From assembly GCA_005808505.1 (NCBI GenBank), contig SYLX01000257.1:1-38007 (forward strand): DNA of 38,007 bases, in the 5' to 3' direction. Source of the stretch: Bdellovibrionales bacterium (lineage in GTDB: Bacteria > Bdellovibrionota > Bdellovibrionia > Bdellovibrionales > JAMPXM01). Both the position numbers and the translations under genes were made by a program. Under the pieces are notes generated by a model. It searched no databases, was not told where the DNA came from, and saw nothing but the letters and a program-made list of their open reading frames with translations. Positions 1 to 8,277 of the stretch are shown in pieces (within the stretch, counting starts at the first letter, position 1; each line of letters opens with the position of its first letter).

Positions 1-563
1 CCTTCACCGAAGAGACTTGCCTGCTTTTCCGACCAAGAGATGGTCACGCGGCTGTTGTCCCAGACGACTTGTCCCATCGGCTTACTGATGTAAGTCGGAA
101 GAGCTTCAAGAGCTGCGCGAAGGTAACTTGTAACAAAGGGAAACTGAACTTCAGAGACCGGCAGGACGAAGCTAACGCTTTCGGCTTCGCGACGGATTTC
201 ACCCACCGGAGGCGCCGGGCTTACGAAGTACGACAGAAAGCGCTCAGGTTGAGCGAAGAGATCTTTCGGCGTTTGCACCATGCGCAGAACGCTATCGAGA
301 ACGCCCCAAGCGCGGAGATCTTTGCAATGATGACCGACCGCTAGAATTAGATTTTCAGTTGCTAGTTCGCCGATGCGTTCTCGGCCGTAGTCATGATCGA
401 TTTGCCGGAGGAGGTTTTCCATCTTCTCGGCTTCAAGCCAACTAGACGGATCGCGCAAAAATTCCGCGGGCCAGTCGCATTTTTCGTAGAGGGCCTCAAG
501 GTCCTCCCCGCGTCTGTCCAAATATGTGATCACGGAATGGGTAATCTTACAGCTGAAGAGCAC
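1..563 (-). CDS. N-terminal part of a sensor-like signalling protein (cut by window edge)
   Basis: An uninterrupted frame runs from about position 608 off the left edge, so the C-terminal part is missing. About 185 residues are visible. The sequence reads SVITYLDRRGEDLEALYEK, then WLEAEKMENLLRQI, LRAWGVLDSVLRMV, FLSYFVSPAPPVGE and ISWSEKQASLFGE. The helical opening followed by an alpha/beta part recalls the ligand-binding domains that precede histidine kinase or regulator modules, but I cannot name the family with certainty. No ATG is present in frame. GTG at 563 or 533, or TTG at 602, are possible starts and none has a good ribosome binding site; GTG 563 is a guess. It lies 75 nt behind the secreted HExxH gene and could be co-transcribed with it. 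Confidence 0.7.
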   Translation of the reverse strand, partial: MLFSCKITHSVITYLDRRGEDLEALYEKCDWPAEFLRDPSSWLEAEKMENLLRQIDHDYGRERIGELATENLILAVGHHCKDLRAWGVLDSVLRMVQTPKDLFAQPERFLSYFVSPAPPVGEIRREAESVSFVLPVSEVQFPFVTSYLRAALEALPTYISKPMGQVVWDNSRVTISWSEKQASLFGE

Positions 564-638
564 AGAGCTTTGTAGCCACAATTGCGGGAAGCAGACAAGC
601 AAGCACGCTCATCTGCTGAAGATTGAGGCAATTGATGC

Positions 639-2060
639 TCAGCGTTCATCTAGATAACGGATCCAATCGTAGCTCAGGATTTCAACAAAGCTGTGATCCT
701 TCACCTCGGACACGGGTTTCCACTTCGAACCTAACTTTTCGAAAAGCTTGCCATCCTTGTCGATTCCGAGGACTCGGTCGGCCACTTTCATCACGCGGGC
801 GGGACCTTTCCATGCCGAAGAATGCCAATCAAGCTCTGGCTGCCCCGCAGACGAGCATCGGATGTCGGCCCATTTTCCTGACTTTGCGAGCACGGCCGCG
901 CGTGATTTCAGCGGATCATACCCTTCAGGGTAAATCAGATTTGTGTACATATCCTTGTTGAGCGGGAATTCTTTGCGAACCGATTCTTTTTCGCCCCGAC
1001 AATAAACGACGACGCGGTTCGCTTCGAGCCAGATATCCATCTCTTCGCCGTAGTGCGCTCCGCGAATCTCCCCACGGAATTTAGCCGGCCAATCGTTGAA
1101 GCTTGAGACGAATCCATTGTCGTCGTCATCGGGCTGCACGAAAGACAATCCTGGGCTGAGGCTGATAGCCTTTGTGGCAGTGTCATTTGGGAAAACGTCG
1201 TAACCGTAGGTCAAACGGCGAGCCATGAAACCGGCCGGGACGTCTTCACGCTTCGTAACGAGATCTTTTTTTCCGAGAATTTGCAACTCCCCGCTCTTCG
1301 AGAGTAGCAGCGGCTTCTCCATGCGATCGATCTTGGGCGGCTTGTTGAAGGCTTCGAAAGCGTAGGCAAGTGCCGAAGCCCGCGAAGCCTCTCGCGCACT
1401 TGGATGTACGTTTTCACCGAACGCACTCAATTTGGCGAGAGCTTCGATCGTGACGAGATATGCACCTTTGACTGCGGACGATTCATCGCAACCGCCTTCA
1501 TTCCCTTTGCGCGGCCCTTGCGTGCACGTGACGTGGGGATAATCGCCTTCTAAGTGCCGTGTTTCGTGGAGGAAGACGGCGATCTGCTCGAAGAGGTCTT
1601 CTGTTTTGCTATCGATGAATTTCGGGCAGTAGTACATCTTTCCAAGGTTGTTTGTGCCGCCGACGATGACGTAAGCGATCGTCGATCCGTAGCAGGAGCT
1701 CGCCTTTGCCGGCAGGAGTTCGCGGACGGTAGTCTTCAAATAGTCGATCCAGTTCGCGGGTAAAATTGGCAACGAGAGATCATCGCCGCTTGGTTGTGCA
1801 GGCGCATTCACACGAACATCTTCAAGCGTGATGAGCATGTGAAGAAGACGGTGTTCAACAGGATTCTTGTCGACGCAGACACCACTTTTCGAGAACTTCC
1901 CGAATTGCTTGAAGTGCTTTGCGAGAGATTTGACTCGTTCAGCCGGTAAGCATTGCGCGTAGTTTCCATCGAGGAAGTTCGTTTGCGCCTTCGCTACGAC
2001 CGGAGCACTGACGCTGAACAAAGCAAAGGCTAGAACTGAAGATGCCGACTGGAGAGTCAT
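639..2060 (-). CDS. Secreted protein with HExxH motif, putative zinc metallopeptidase
   Basis: This 473-aa protein starts with a signal peptide (hydrophobic residues about 5-23, then a likely AKA cleavage site), so it should be exported. An HETRH motif at residues 165-169 fits the HExxH zinc site of gluzincin-type metallopeptidases. A CDESSAVKGAYL stretch about 25 residues further could supply the third ligand, which is inference. Several cysteines (C122, C145, C179, C191) suggest disulfides. The C-terminal 200 residues resemble no family I can name and may be a beta-rich domain. The start codon overlaps the stop of the upstream membrane-protein gene by 4 nt (ATGA), so the two are translationally coupled. 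A non-enzymatic role remains possible. Confidence 0.8.
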   Translation of the reverse strand: MTLQSASSVLAFALFSVSAPVVAKAQTNFLDGNYAQCLPAERVKSLAKHFKQFGKFSKSGVCVDKNPVEHRLLHMLITLEDVRVNAPAQPSGDDLSLPILPANWIDYLKTTVRELLPAKASSCYGSTIAYVIVGGTNNLGKMYYCPKFIDSKTEDLFEQIAVFLHETRHLEGDYPHVTCTQGPRKGNEGGCDESSAVKGAYLVTIEALAKLSAFGENVHPSAREASRASALAYAFEAFNKPPKIDRMEKPLLLSKSGELQILGKKDLVTKREDVPAGFMARRLTYGYDVFPNDTATKAISLSPGLSFVQPDDDDNGFVSSFNDWPAKFRGEIRGAHYGEEMDIWLEANRVVVYCRGEKESVRKEFPLNKDMYTNLIYPEGYDPLKSRAAVLAKSGKWADIRCSSAGQPELDWHSSAWKGPARVMKVADRVLGIDKDGKLFEKLGSKWKPVSEVKDHSFVEILSYDWIRYLDER

Positions 2061-2851
2061 CGAGCTTCTCCTCCCGCGAGAGTTTCGTTGTACGAGTTAA
2101 AGAAAGAACGGCCACGAGCCACTTCACGAAGACTTAGCTGCGCAACTTCGGAGATCGTCTTCTCAGTAGTCTTTTCGCGGACGGAGCGCAAGTTCTCGAT
2201 GAATTGGGGTTGCGCAAGCGCTGCAGACTCAATGCCCTCGAGAGCTCCCAAACGAAGCGCCAAGGCCTTTTGCCGAAGACGAGCTTTTTCATCGAGGTGA
2301 TCTCCGGCGCGCCTATTTAAGTCTTTGGGCAGTGGCGCCAAGGCGATGGACTCGAGTTGCGGTATCGAGCGAGGAACATCCAACTTGAGAAGGTGAAGCG
2401 CAACGTTTCGCTCGGCGCTCGAAAGCGAAGATTCGTGAAAGGGTGCGAGGATCTTCGCGGCTAGCTGTTCACGATCGGATGAAGTAAGTGCCGCGGCCGT
2501 AGCTCGCAAGCGCTCAAGAACCAGTTCTGGTCGATCGGTAAGCTTGTCGTATTCGTGCGCTTCACGCCGAATCCACTCGGATAAATCACCTTCTTGAGTA
2601 GGTGTTGCAGCTGGAGCTGATGTCTCTTTTGCGGTGATTCCCGCAATCGGCGTCGGCGCAGGAAGTCTGTCTTGAGTTTCGTGCGGGAGCCGCTCCACTT
2701 CCGTCTCGGTTACAACCGGACGCTGCCGCAAAGTAAGGGACCATCCAACGAATAGCAGGACGAAAAGGCCGATACTCCACCACTTCAAAGAAGCGAATGC
2801 AGACCGATTCTGTTTAGGCCGTTGTTTTGACTCAATTGGAGTTTTGCGCAT
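2057..2851 (-). CDS. Membrane-anchored protein of unknown function
   Basis: This 264-aa protein has a basic N-terminus, one membrane segment (about residues 23-41, WWSIGLFVLLFVGWSLTL) and a helical periplasmic part. Alternating helices between residues 95 and 250 (for example LAAKILAPFHESSLSSAER and QKALALRLGALEGIE) look like a HEAT-type or alpha-solenoid repeat; this is a visual impression only. It overlaps the downstream HExxH gene by 4 nt, which suggests the two act together, perhaps as an anchor or partner for the putative peptidase. The ATG at 2851 has no Shine-Dalgarno sequence and lies 9 nt behind a good -10 box, so the mRNA is probably leaderless. Confidence 0.75.
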   Translation of the reverse strand: MRKTPIESKQRPKQNRSAFASLKWWSIGLFVLLFVGWSLTLRQRPVVTETEVERLPHETQDRLPAPTPIAGITAKETSAPAATPTQEGDLSEWIRREAHEYDKLTDRPELVLERLRATAAALTSSDREQLAAKILAPFHESSLSSAERNVALHLLKLDVPRSIPQLESIALAPLPKDLNRRAGDHLDEKARLRQKALALRLGALEGIESAALAQPQFIENLRSVREKTTEKTISEVAQLSLREVARGRSFFNSYNETLAGGEAR

Positions 2852-2860
2852 GGAAGGCGC

Positions 2861-2889
2861 AGTCTAAAAGGGGTCTAAAATCTCGTCAA
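2861..2889 (-). promoter_or_regulatory. Sigma70-type promoter for the 2057-2851 operon
   Basis: Read on the minus strand: -35 TTGACG (2889-2884), 17-nt spacer, -10 TAGACT (2866-2861). Only 9 nt separate the -10 box from the ATG at 2851, so transcription should begin at or within about 3 nt of the start codon. Confidence 0.6.
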
Positions 2890-2966
2890 ATCGACGGAAA
2901 AACGGGCGAAAGAGTTTCAACTCGCCTGGGTGATTTTTGTCCGGTGACGGAATTCGTCTCACCCCT

Positions 2967-2994
2967 GAACGCGAGCGTATGCGCGCTCGCGCTC
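2967..2994 (-). terminator. GC-rich hairpin behind cpaF, no U-tract
   Basis: Two 11-nt arms (2967-2977 and 2984-2994) pair with one G-T wobble around a 6-nt loop. The hairpin lies just behind the cpaF stop codon and before the next promoter, where a terminator is expected. No T-run follows on the minus strand, so it would be a non-canonical terminator or an mRNA 3'-end structure. Confidence 0.45.
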
Positions 2995-3002
2995 GGGATT
3001 CC

Positions 3003-4121
3003 TTAAGCAGACTTAGGCGGGAAGAATTTTGATCTCGGGAACGGAATTTTGTTGTCCTCGATTTCCTTCATAAACGAAGGAAGTTCGCCCGTAGGTTCGA
3101 TGTGCCCGTGGAGCTTTCCGTCAGGGCCGCGTACGAGGTGGGGCATATCGTAGATGTTCACCACGTCGTAGTTGTAGTCTTCATCGAGACCACGAACTTC
3201 CGAAATCGACATAATCCGGCGCGAGCCGTCTTGAAGACGCGAGATCTGAATCACGAGATCGATCGCAGCAGCGATGGAATATTGCATCGCTTTGTCGCTG
3301 ATTTTCGTTTCACCGCCCATTGCGAGGGCTTCAAGACGCACAAGCGCATCGGCTGCGGTGTTCGCGTGGATCGTTCCCATGGAACCATTGTGACCCGTGT
3401 TCATCGCTTGCACGAGATCGAACGCTTCGGAGCTTCGAACCTCACCGACGATGATGCGATCGGGACGCAGACGGAGAGAACTTTTCAAAAGATCTTTGAT
3501 CGTGACTTCGAACTTCCCCTGCTCGTTCGGGGTGCGGGTTTCGAAGCGAACAACGTGTTCGTACTCGATCGTTAATTCCTTCGCGTCTTCGATCACGATG
3601 ATTCGCTGACCCTTGGGAATGCGGTTGCAAAGAAGACCTAGGAGAGTCGTCTTACCGGAGCCGGTACCACCGCTGACGAGGATGTTCTTTCCGAGAAACA
3701 TGCAGATCTCAAGAAAGTTCGCCGCATCCGGCGTGATCGCGCCAAGCTTGATATAGTCTTTGAACGTGATCTTACTTTGAGTGAACTTACGAATCGAAAC
3801 GGTAGGACCGTTCGTAGCGCAAGGAGGAATCACCGCGTGGATCCTGGAGCCGTCAGGAAGACGCGCATCGAGGCGGGGCTCTTCCCAGTTGATGCGACGA
3901 CCGATGGAGCCCGCAATCGAGTTAATTGCGGCGAGGAGAATGTCTTCCGAAGGGAACTGTGCGTCCGTGCGCTCGAGTTTACCTTTGCGTTCGACAAAGA
4001 CTTCATTCGGACCATTGATCAAAATTTCGGTGACGGTCGGGTCTTGCCATAAATGCATGACGGGACCAAGGGCCCCGTTGATGGCATCTTTAAAGACCTG
4101 CGGAATCCTACTGTCCATCAT
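3003..4121 (-). CDS. cpaF: CpaF/TadA-family secretion ATPase
   Basis: This 372-aa protein belongs to the hexameric type II/IV secretion ATPases that power Tad/Flp-type pili. An N-terminal domain (about 15-120) is followed by the ATPase core: Walker A GGTGSGKT (151-158), an acidic Asp-box region [10 protein letters not shown] (177-186), Walker B-like RIIVGEVR (222-229) and a His-box [12 protein letters not shown] (243-254). All key motifs are intact. The length is shorter than typical CpaF proteins of 430-480 aa because the N-terminal extension is missing. The ATG overlaps the stop of the cupredoxin-like gene by 4 nt. No other Tad/Cpa genes (flp prepilin, cpaB, cpaC, cpaE, tadB/C) occur in the window, so its machine is unknown. 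Confidence 0.93.
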   Translation of the reverse strand: MMDSRIPQVFKDAINGALGPVMHLWQDPTVTEILINGPNEVFVERKGKLERTDAQFPSEDILLAAINSIAGSIGRRINWEEPRLDARLPDGSRIHAVIPPCATNGPTVSIRKFTQSKITFKDYIKLGAITPDAANFLEICMFLGKNILVSGGTGSGKTTLLGLLCNRIPKGQRIIVIEDAKELTIEYEHVVRFETRTPNEQGKFEVTIKDLLKSSLRLRPDRIIVGEVRSSEAFDLVQAMNTGHNGSMGTIHANTAADALVRLEALAMGGETKISDKAMQYSIAAAIDLVIQISRLQDGSRRIMSISEVRGLDEDYNYDVVNIYDMPHLVRGPDGKLHGHIEPTGELPSFMKEIEDNKIPFPRSKFFPPKSA

Positions 4122-4699
4122 TTGGCAGACTCCTCGGAAGCCGGCGTCCGCACGGTGATTTGCGGATTGAAGACAACTAGCTTTCCTTCACTCGAAGTTT
4201 CGGGCGAAAGGAAAGAGAAAGCGCCCTCTTTTTTGGGCTCGAGCGTGAATGTTTTAATTTTACCGTAGTACGTAGCGTGATGCTCAGAGAAACCGTCGAG
4301 GATGAAGCTCACGTTTTTCTCTTTGTCGTTCACGTTGACGATATGGATTCGGTAGTGACCGTTCTTACGCACGCGAACCGTTGAAGGCACAAAGCCTTTA
4401 TCCGTATGCATGATGACGACGTCTTGAACAGGTTCACCCGCTTCAAAGAGCGCATCGAACATGCCTTGCTTCTTTTCGGGCTCTTCCGGCGTGATTTCGA
4501 TTCGGGGTGCATCGCTCACTTGAGGACGCGCCGAAGATGCCGGCACTCGGCCTGCAGCGTTGAGTTCAACTTCACGCGCGGGTTTAGCTCGACGAGAAAA
4601 GTCGACCTTCCATTCGGCCTGCGCTTGGTTCACGTAGACGAGACTCATCAAACCGCAAATGATACCGCTTGCGAAAAATAAGGAACAAACGCGAGTCAT
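4118..4699 (-). CDS. Secreted cupredoxin-fold protein lacking cysteine
   Basis: The ATG at 4699 (193 aa) is preferred because it opens directly into a signal peptide (SLFFASGIICGLMSLVYV, then AQAEW). Upstream TTG starts would add 26 residues before it. After a disordered proline/glutamate-rich part, residues of about 90-180 (VVIMHTDKGFVPSTVRVRKNG onward in shorter segments) fit a cupredoxin_1-like beta-sandwich. The mature chain has no cysteine, so a classical type 1 copper site cannot form; HH in FSEHHATYYG is the only obvious metal-ligand pair. It sits 19 nt behind the 93-aa gene and is coupled by ATGA to cpaF, so it may be an envelope part of the ATPase-driven machine (inference). Confidence 0.75.
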   Translation of the reverse strand: MTRVCSLFFASGIICGLMSLVYVNQAQAEWKVDFSRRAKPAREVELNAAGRVPASSARPQVSDAPRIEITPEEPEKKQGMFDALFEAGEPVQDVVIMHTDKGFVPSTVRVRKNGHYRIHIVNVNDKEKNVSFILDGFSEHHATYYGKIKTFTLEPKKEGAFSFLSPETSSEGKLVVFNPQITVRTPASEESAK

Positions 4700-4718
4700 C
4701 GTGGATGTTGAATTCTTT

Positions 4719-5000
4719 TTAGTGGAGCTCTTCTCGCAGGTGAAAATCGGCGTATTCACGTGCAACCTCCATCGCAAGGATTTCCAAGGAACGACGATCC
4801 AATTTTTCTAATTCAGCACGTAACTTCACCGGGTCTTTTTTGCAGCTATTGACGACACCGATCGCGTTTTTCAAACCGAAGCTTCCGCGATTGATCTCTT
4901 CGAGACCTGAGCGCCAGTCCATGTTGAGAACGGGCTCGATAACTCCCATATCGTAGAGAGCGTCGAAAACGGTCTGAAGATCCCCTTGAAGATGCAGCAT
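4719..5000 (-). CDS. Small cytoplasmic protein at head of cpaF operon
   Basis: The 93-aa product has no signal peptide or membrane segment. The sequence is largely helical (LQTVFDALYDMGVIEPVLNM, and LRAELEKLDRRSLEILAMEV) with one cysteine. A strong ribosome binding site GGAGGA lies 4 nt before the ATG. It leads a three-gene operon with the cupredoxin-like protein and cpaF and may be a regulator or adaptor of the ATPase. I do not recognise the family. Confidence 0.75.
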   Translation of the reverse strand: MLHLQGDLQTVFDALYDMGVIEPVLNMDWRSGLEEINRGSFGLKNAIGVVNSCKKDPVKLRAELEKLDRRSLEILAMEVAREYADFHLREELH

Positions 5001-5175
5001 ATGTCCTCCATGACGTTGCGTGCATCAGTCTCATCGGTAGACACTCGCCGACTCTGTAGCGATCGAGCTTCTCGCGGCCGGAAATCTGGACGTGACGGCC
5101 CTTGGGCTAGCTGTTAGTTTTCCGCTCGTTTCCGGTTGGTCGATTTTGGCTGATCTTTTTGTGGAGAACTCACCC

Positions 5176-5568
5176 ATGCATTCGGCGCCCTACTTCACGG
5201 CCCTCGGTCTTTTCACGATCCTGCACGCGATCCGGGTCATTCGACTTCGCCGCAAGCACAAGGTCGGGATCGGTTCGGGTGGTGTGCCCGAGCTCGAACA
5301 GATGTCGCGCGTGTTCGGAAATTTCATGGAGTACGCGCCGATGGGTCTCGTCCTGCTTTTAGCTTTGGAATTTGTGGCAGCTCCGAGATGGTTCATCCAC
5401 CTCTGCGGGATGCCGCTTTTGATCGGCCGCACTCTTCACTCGCTTGGTCTTTCGCGGAGCACGCTCGCATCAAAGGAGCGCGTTTACGGCATGATTCTGA
5501 CTTTTGCCAGCATCCTGCTCGCCTCGGTTGGCGTATTGATCTTTTCGTTCCTAGCGCCCCGGTTCTAA
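5176..5568 (+). CDS. MAPEG-family integral membrane protein
   Basis: This 130-aa four-helix membrane protein matches the MAPEG family (microsomal glutathione transferase and eicosanoid enzymes). The hallmark region reads RVFGNFMEYAPMGLVLLLAL, preceded by a basic loop and VGIGSGG. Membrane segments are at about 5-20, 55-75, 80-95 and 105-128. ATG 5176 is chosen over a GTG at 5092 because a GGAGA site lies 8 nt before it and the length then equals that of bacterial MAPEG proteins. The biochemical substrate of bacterial members is mostly unknown. The next gene follows after 15 nt, so the two probably share a transcript. Confidence 0.88.
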   Translation: MHSAPYFTALGLFTILHAIRVIRLRRKHKVGIGSGGVPELEQMSRVFGNFMEYAPMGLVLLLALEFVAAPRWFIHLCGMPLLIGRTLHSLGLSRSTLASKERVYGMILTFASILLASVGVLIFSFLAPRF

Positions 5569-5583
5569 CGGAGACTGCTAATC

Positions 5584-6684
5584 GTGAAACTCACAAAAGC
5601 CAAACCAAGTTCGAAGCCGTCACAACAAACAGCTGAGAAATCTGAAAAGCCGCGCGAACCGAAAGCCGCCGCCGATGCTTGGCTCTTTCAATCGCCTCCG
5701 GGACTAGCCGCGGTTCTCAAACGCGAGTTGGTTTTTCGAGGCGCTCTCGATAGAAAACAAGATTTATTTATTAAACGACAGCGCAATCACGACTTGCTCT
5801 TTGCGAACAAGATAAAGAGCGATGCGGGCCTCACGAAACTCCGAACCGCTGAAGCCGCGTTTCGCTGCCCCATCTTTGGCCGCTACAAAGTTTCGCAGCG
5901 CCAGCTCCAAACTCTTGCTGATGATTTGCAAAAAGTCGGGCCACGCCGCTTAGTCGTGAGTGTCGCCGGTCGCGTTTTCAACCGTCAGGATCTAAGCCGC
6001 TGGCTTGAAAAAGAAGTTTCTGCGCGCGGCTACGACTTCGATCCGAACGTCGAAGATGAAGTTTGGATGTTCTGTATCGACGAGGCTTACTATTTCGGAA
6101 TCCCAATTACGAAAGCGCGCGACACCGAAGGACGCGAACACCGCTCCGAAGAGCGACACGGAAGCTTACCACCACCGATCGCTGCCGCCCTCGCCTTCGG
6201 CGGCATGCCAAAGCCAGGTGACGTGATCCTTGACCCCGTTTGTGGATCTGGAACTCTGCTCGCTGAAGCTTACGCCTACGCGCCTGAGGCAAAATTCATT
6301 GGGCGTGATCTGGATTCTCAAGCCGTGGCGATTGCACGTTCAAACCTTACGCATATTTCGGAGCTTGATCTTGCGCAGGCCGACTCACGTAAGTTGGAAT
6401 TGAAAGAGAAAAACGTATCGCTCGTTCTCGCGAACTTTCCATTTGGTCTTCAGTTCGGCGATAAGAAAAACAACCCCGCGCTCTACCGTGACATTTTGCA
6501 CGCTTGCCTCAAATTCGCGCGGCCTGAGGGTTGGCGAGCTGTTCTCTTTACTTCCGATATCGAAAGTCTCCGCGCGGCGCTCGTTGATTTCAAAGACTTG
6601 GAGACTCAAGATCTCTTCAAGGTAAAGGTTCGGGGCGAAATCGCCTACGCCGTTCTCGCGAAAAGAAAGAGCGCAAAGAAATGA
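5584..6684 (+). CDS. UPF0020-type RNA methyltransferase (TrmN/RlmL-like)
   Basis: This 366-aa protein starts at a GTG preceded by GGAG. The N-terminal third holds a THUMP-like region after a lysine-rich tail. The C-terminal half is a SAM-dependent methyltransferase of the UPF0020 group: REHRSEERHGSLPPP leads into the SAM site DPVCGSGTLLAEA (217-229), then an acidic DLDSQAV segment (242-248), and a catalytic motif NFPF (284-287) where most relatives carry NPPY or NPPF. Family members make N2-methylguanosine in tRNA (Trm14/TrmN) or 23S rRNA (RlmL/K). Which RNA is modified here cannot be read from the sequence. Its stop overlaps the phosphoesterase start by 4 nt. Confidence 0.85.
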   Translation: MKLTKAKPSSKPSQQTAEKSEKPREPKAAADAWLFQSPPGLAAVLKRELVFRGALDRKQDLFIKRQRNHDLLFANKIKSDAGLTKLRTAEAAFRCPIFGRYKVSQRQLQTLADDLQKVGPRRLVVSVAGRVFNRQDLSRWLEKEVSARGYDFDPNVEDEVWMFCIDEAYYFGIPITKARDTEGREHRSEERHGSLPPPIAAALAFGGMPKPGDVILDPVCGSGTLLAEAYAYAPEAKFIGRDLDSQAVAIARSNLTHISELDLAQADSRKLELKEKNVSLVLANFPFGLQFGDKKNNPALYRDILHACLKFARPEGWRAVLFTSDIESLRAALVDFKDLETQDLFKVKVRGEIAYAVLAKRKSAKK

Positions 6685-7550
6685 AGCTCGCGGTCCTCTC
6701 GGATGTTCACGGTAACGAAGAAGCTCTCGCCGCCGTGCTCGACGATATCGAAGTCAGACGAGTTGATCTCGTCATCTGTTTAGGTGATGTGGTTGATCCG
6801 CTCCCCGGCTCACGTGCAACCCTCGAGACGTTGAAGGATTTGGCGGTGCCGATCCTCCGCGGAAATCACGAAGACTACGTCATCAACGCGTTTGAGCAGC
6901 CGACTCATCCCGTCTCGACTGAAGTGAACTTCAAACCCGTTCGTCTTGTTGCGCAAACCTTCGACAAGAACTTGATCAAGACGATGAAGCATTTCCCGCT
7001 CACTTTGAATTTAAACGACACGCGAGCCGGCGAGATTTTGTTTTGTCACGCATCTCCGCGCTCGAATCTGCAAGGATGGCGGTTAGGAAATGTGAGCCCT
7101 GAGCTTGGTGTTGAACTCGATCGCGAACCTGCCGACACGATCGTCTGCGGCCATTGGCACGACCCGCGAGTCGACGACTGGAATCACAAACGGCTCGTGC
7201 AGGTCGGAAGCGTCGGGATACCGTTGAACGGAAAGCCTGAAGCGGAGTACGCCCTCATCACCGCAACCGATAAGGGCTGGGCCATCGAGCCGCGTGCCGT
7301 TCCCTTTGATGCCGAAAAGAATTTAAGGACGTACCGTGAGTCGGGGTGGGTCCACGAAGGTGGCCCTATCGCTTGGCTCATCTATGACGAGCTTATGAGC
7401 TTTACGCGGCGAATGGGGTACTTCGTAAGAGAATGGATGCCGTCCAGGAACCTAGCGCCAAAAACGGAAGCCGAGTGGGCGACGGCGGCTGAACTTTTTC
7501 TCGAGAGCACCGGCACGTGGGAAAAGATCAAAAAGGCGCTGGCCACTTAA
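6681..7550 (+). CDS. Calcineurin-like metallophosphoesterase
   Basis: This 289-aa protein carries all metal-binding blocks of the YfcE-like branch: SDVHG (D8, H10), LGDVVD (D36), RGNHED (61-65), FCHASPR (about 121-127) and CGHWHDP (156-162). A di-metal phosphodiesterase or phosphatase is therefore expected, acting in the cytoplasm because no signal peptide is present. The gene is coupled to the RNA methyltransferase through a 4-nt overlap, which hints at an RNA or nucleotide substrate but proves nothing. A C-terminal stretch of about 80 residues beyond the core is of unknown role. Confidence 0.87.
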   Translation: MKLAVLSDVHGNEEALAAVLDDIEVRRVDLVICLGDVVDPLPGSRATLETLKDLAVPILRGNHEDYVINAFEQPTHPVSTEVNFKPVRLVAQTFDKNLIKTMKHFPLTLNLNDTRAGEILFCHASPRSNLQGWRLGNVSPELGVELDREPADTIVCGHWHDPRVDDWNHKRLVQVGSVGIPLNGKPEAEYALITATDKGWAIEPRAVPFDAEKNLRTYRESGWVHEGGPIAWLIYDELMSFTRRMGYFVREWMPSRNLAPKTEAEWATAAELFLESTGTWEKIKKALAT

Positions 7551-7570
7551 TTCGCGATCGCATGAGGAAT

Positions 7571-7599
7571 AAAAAAAGGGCCAACCCTGCGGCTGACCC
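7571..7599 (-). terminator. Rho-independent terminator of slyD
   Basis: On the minus strand a 9-bp stem (7599-7591 with 7586-7578, two G-T wobbles) with a 4-nt loop is followed by seven T (7577-7571). On the plus strand the wobbles become mismatches and no T-run follows, so it serves slyD rather than the convergent phosphoesterase gene. Confidence 0.85.
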
Positions 7600-7628
7600 G
7601 TGCTTAGAACTCGGCTTTAGGACGCAGT

Positions 7629-8102
7629 TTAGTGCTGGTGTCCGCCCGCACCGTGTGCGTGGCCGTGCTCGAGTTCTTCTTTCGTAGCATCGCGGACTTC
7701 TGTCACTTCAACGTCAAAGTGAAGGTCTTGTCCTGCCAAAGGATGGTTTCCATCGACGGTTACGTGCGAGTCGGTCACGCCCGTTACGACGACAACTTGA
7801 GTGTGCCCTTGGCCCGAATCAGCGTGGAAACGATCGCCAACAACAACGTCTTTTTTGGGGATCTGCTGACGAGGAACTTGAACTACGAGATCTTGTTCGT
7901 ATTCGCCGTACGCCTCGTCGGCTTTCACGTGAACAGATTTTTTATCGCCTTTTTTCAAGCCGTTGATTGCGCTTTCGAGGCCAGGAATGATCTGACCGAC
8001 GCCCTCGAGGTAGCTTAGTGGCTCATCGCCTTGCGAAGATTCGAGCGTCTCGCCTTTGGCGTTTTTGAGAGTGTAATGGAAGCTTACAACTTTCGGGGTC
8101 AT
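7629..8102 (-). CDS. slyD: FKBP-type peptidyl-prolyl isomerase, SlyD-like
   Basis: The 157-aa protein begins at ATG 8102, which has a G-rich ribosome binding site directly before it; a longer frame to 8153 adds only unrelated residues. The FKBP fold is clear (SFHYTLKNAKGETLESS at the start, and VGQIIPGLESAINGLKKGD). An inserted IF-type chaperone flap follows (VQVPRQQIPKKDVVVGDRF), as in SlyD. The C-terminus HGHAHGAGGHQH is the metal-binding histidine tail typical of SlyD, though shorter than in E. coli. Expected roles are proline isomerisation, folding help and nickel handling in the cytoplasm. It is transcribed alone, with its own terminator. Confidence 0.92.
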   Translation of the reverse strand: MTPKVVSFHYTLKNAKGETLESSQGDEPLSYLEGVGQIIPGLESAINGLKKGDKKSVHVKADEAYGEYEQDLVVQVPRQQIPKKDVVVGDRFHADSGQGHTQVVVVTGVTDSHVTVDGNHPLAGQDLHFDVEVTEVRDATKEELEHGHAHGAGGHQH

Positions 8103-8277
8103 GATCCCCTCCCTTCGAAATGGACAGTTTGGGCGGAGTCGACCATCGAGCACTCGCTAAGTCAACGATAACGTCGAGCAAAGCGTGCGAGGTTTCTCGC
8201 CCGAGTTTAGGCGCGTGGTACCTCCCGGCGCCATCGGCGACAGAAGATACCACACGTGAAAATATTCCGTAGAAGGA

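Noticed and set aside
547-610. 21-codon ATG frame with hydrophobic residues (minus strand) before the edge gene
   Set aside because: No ribosome binding site, and it overlaps the real frame; could be a leader peptide but nothing supports it.
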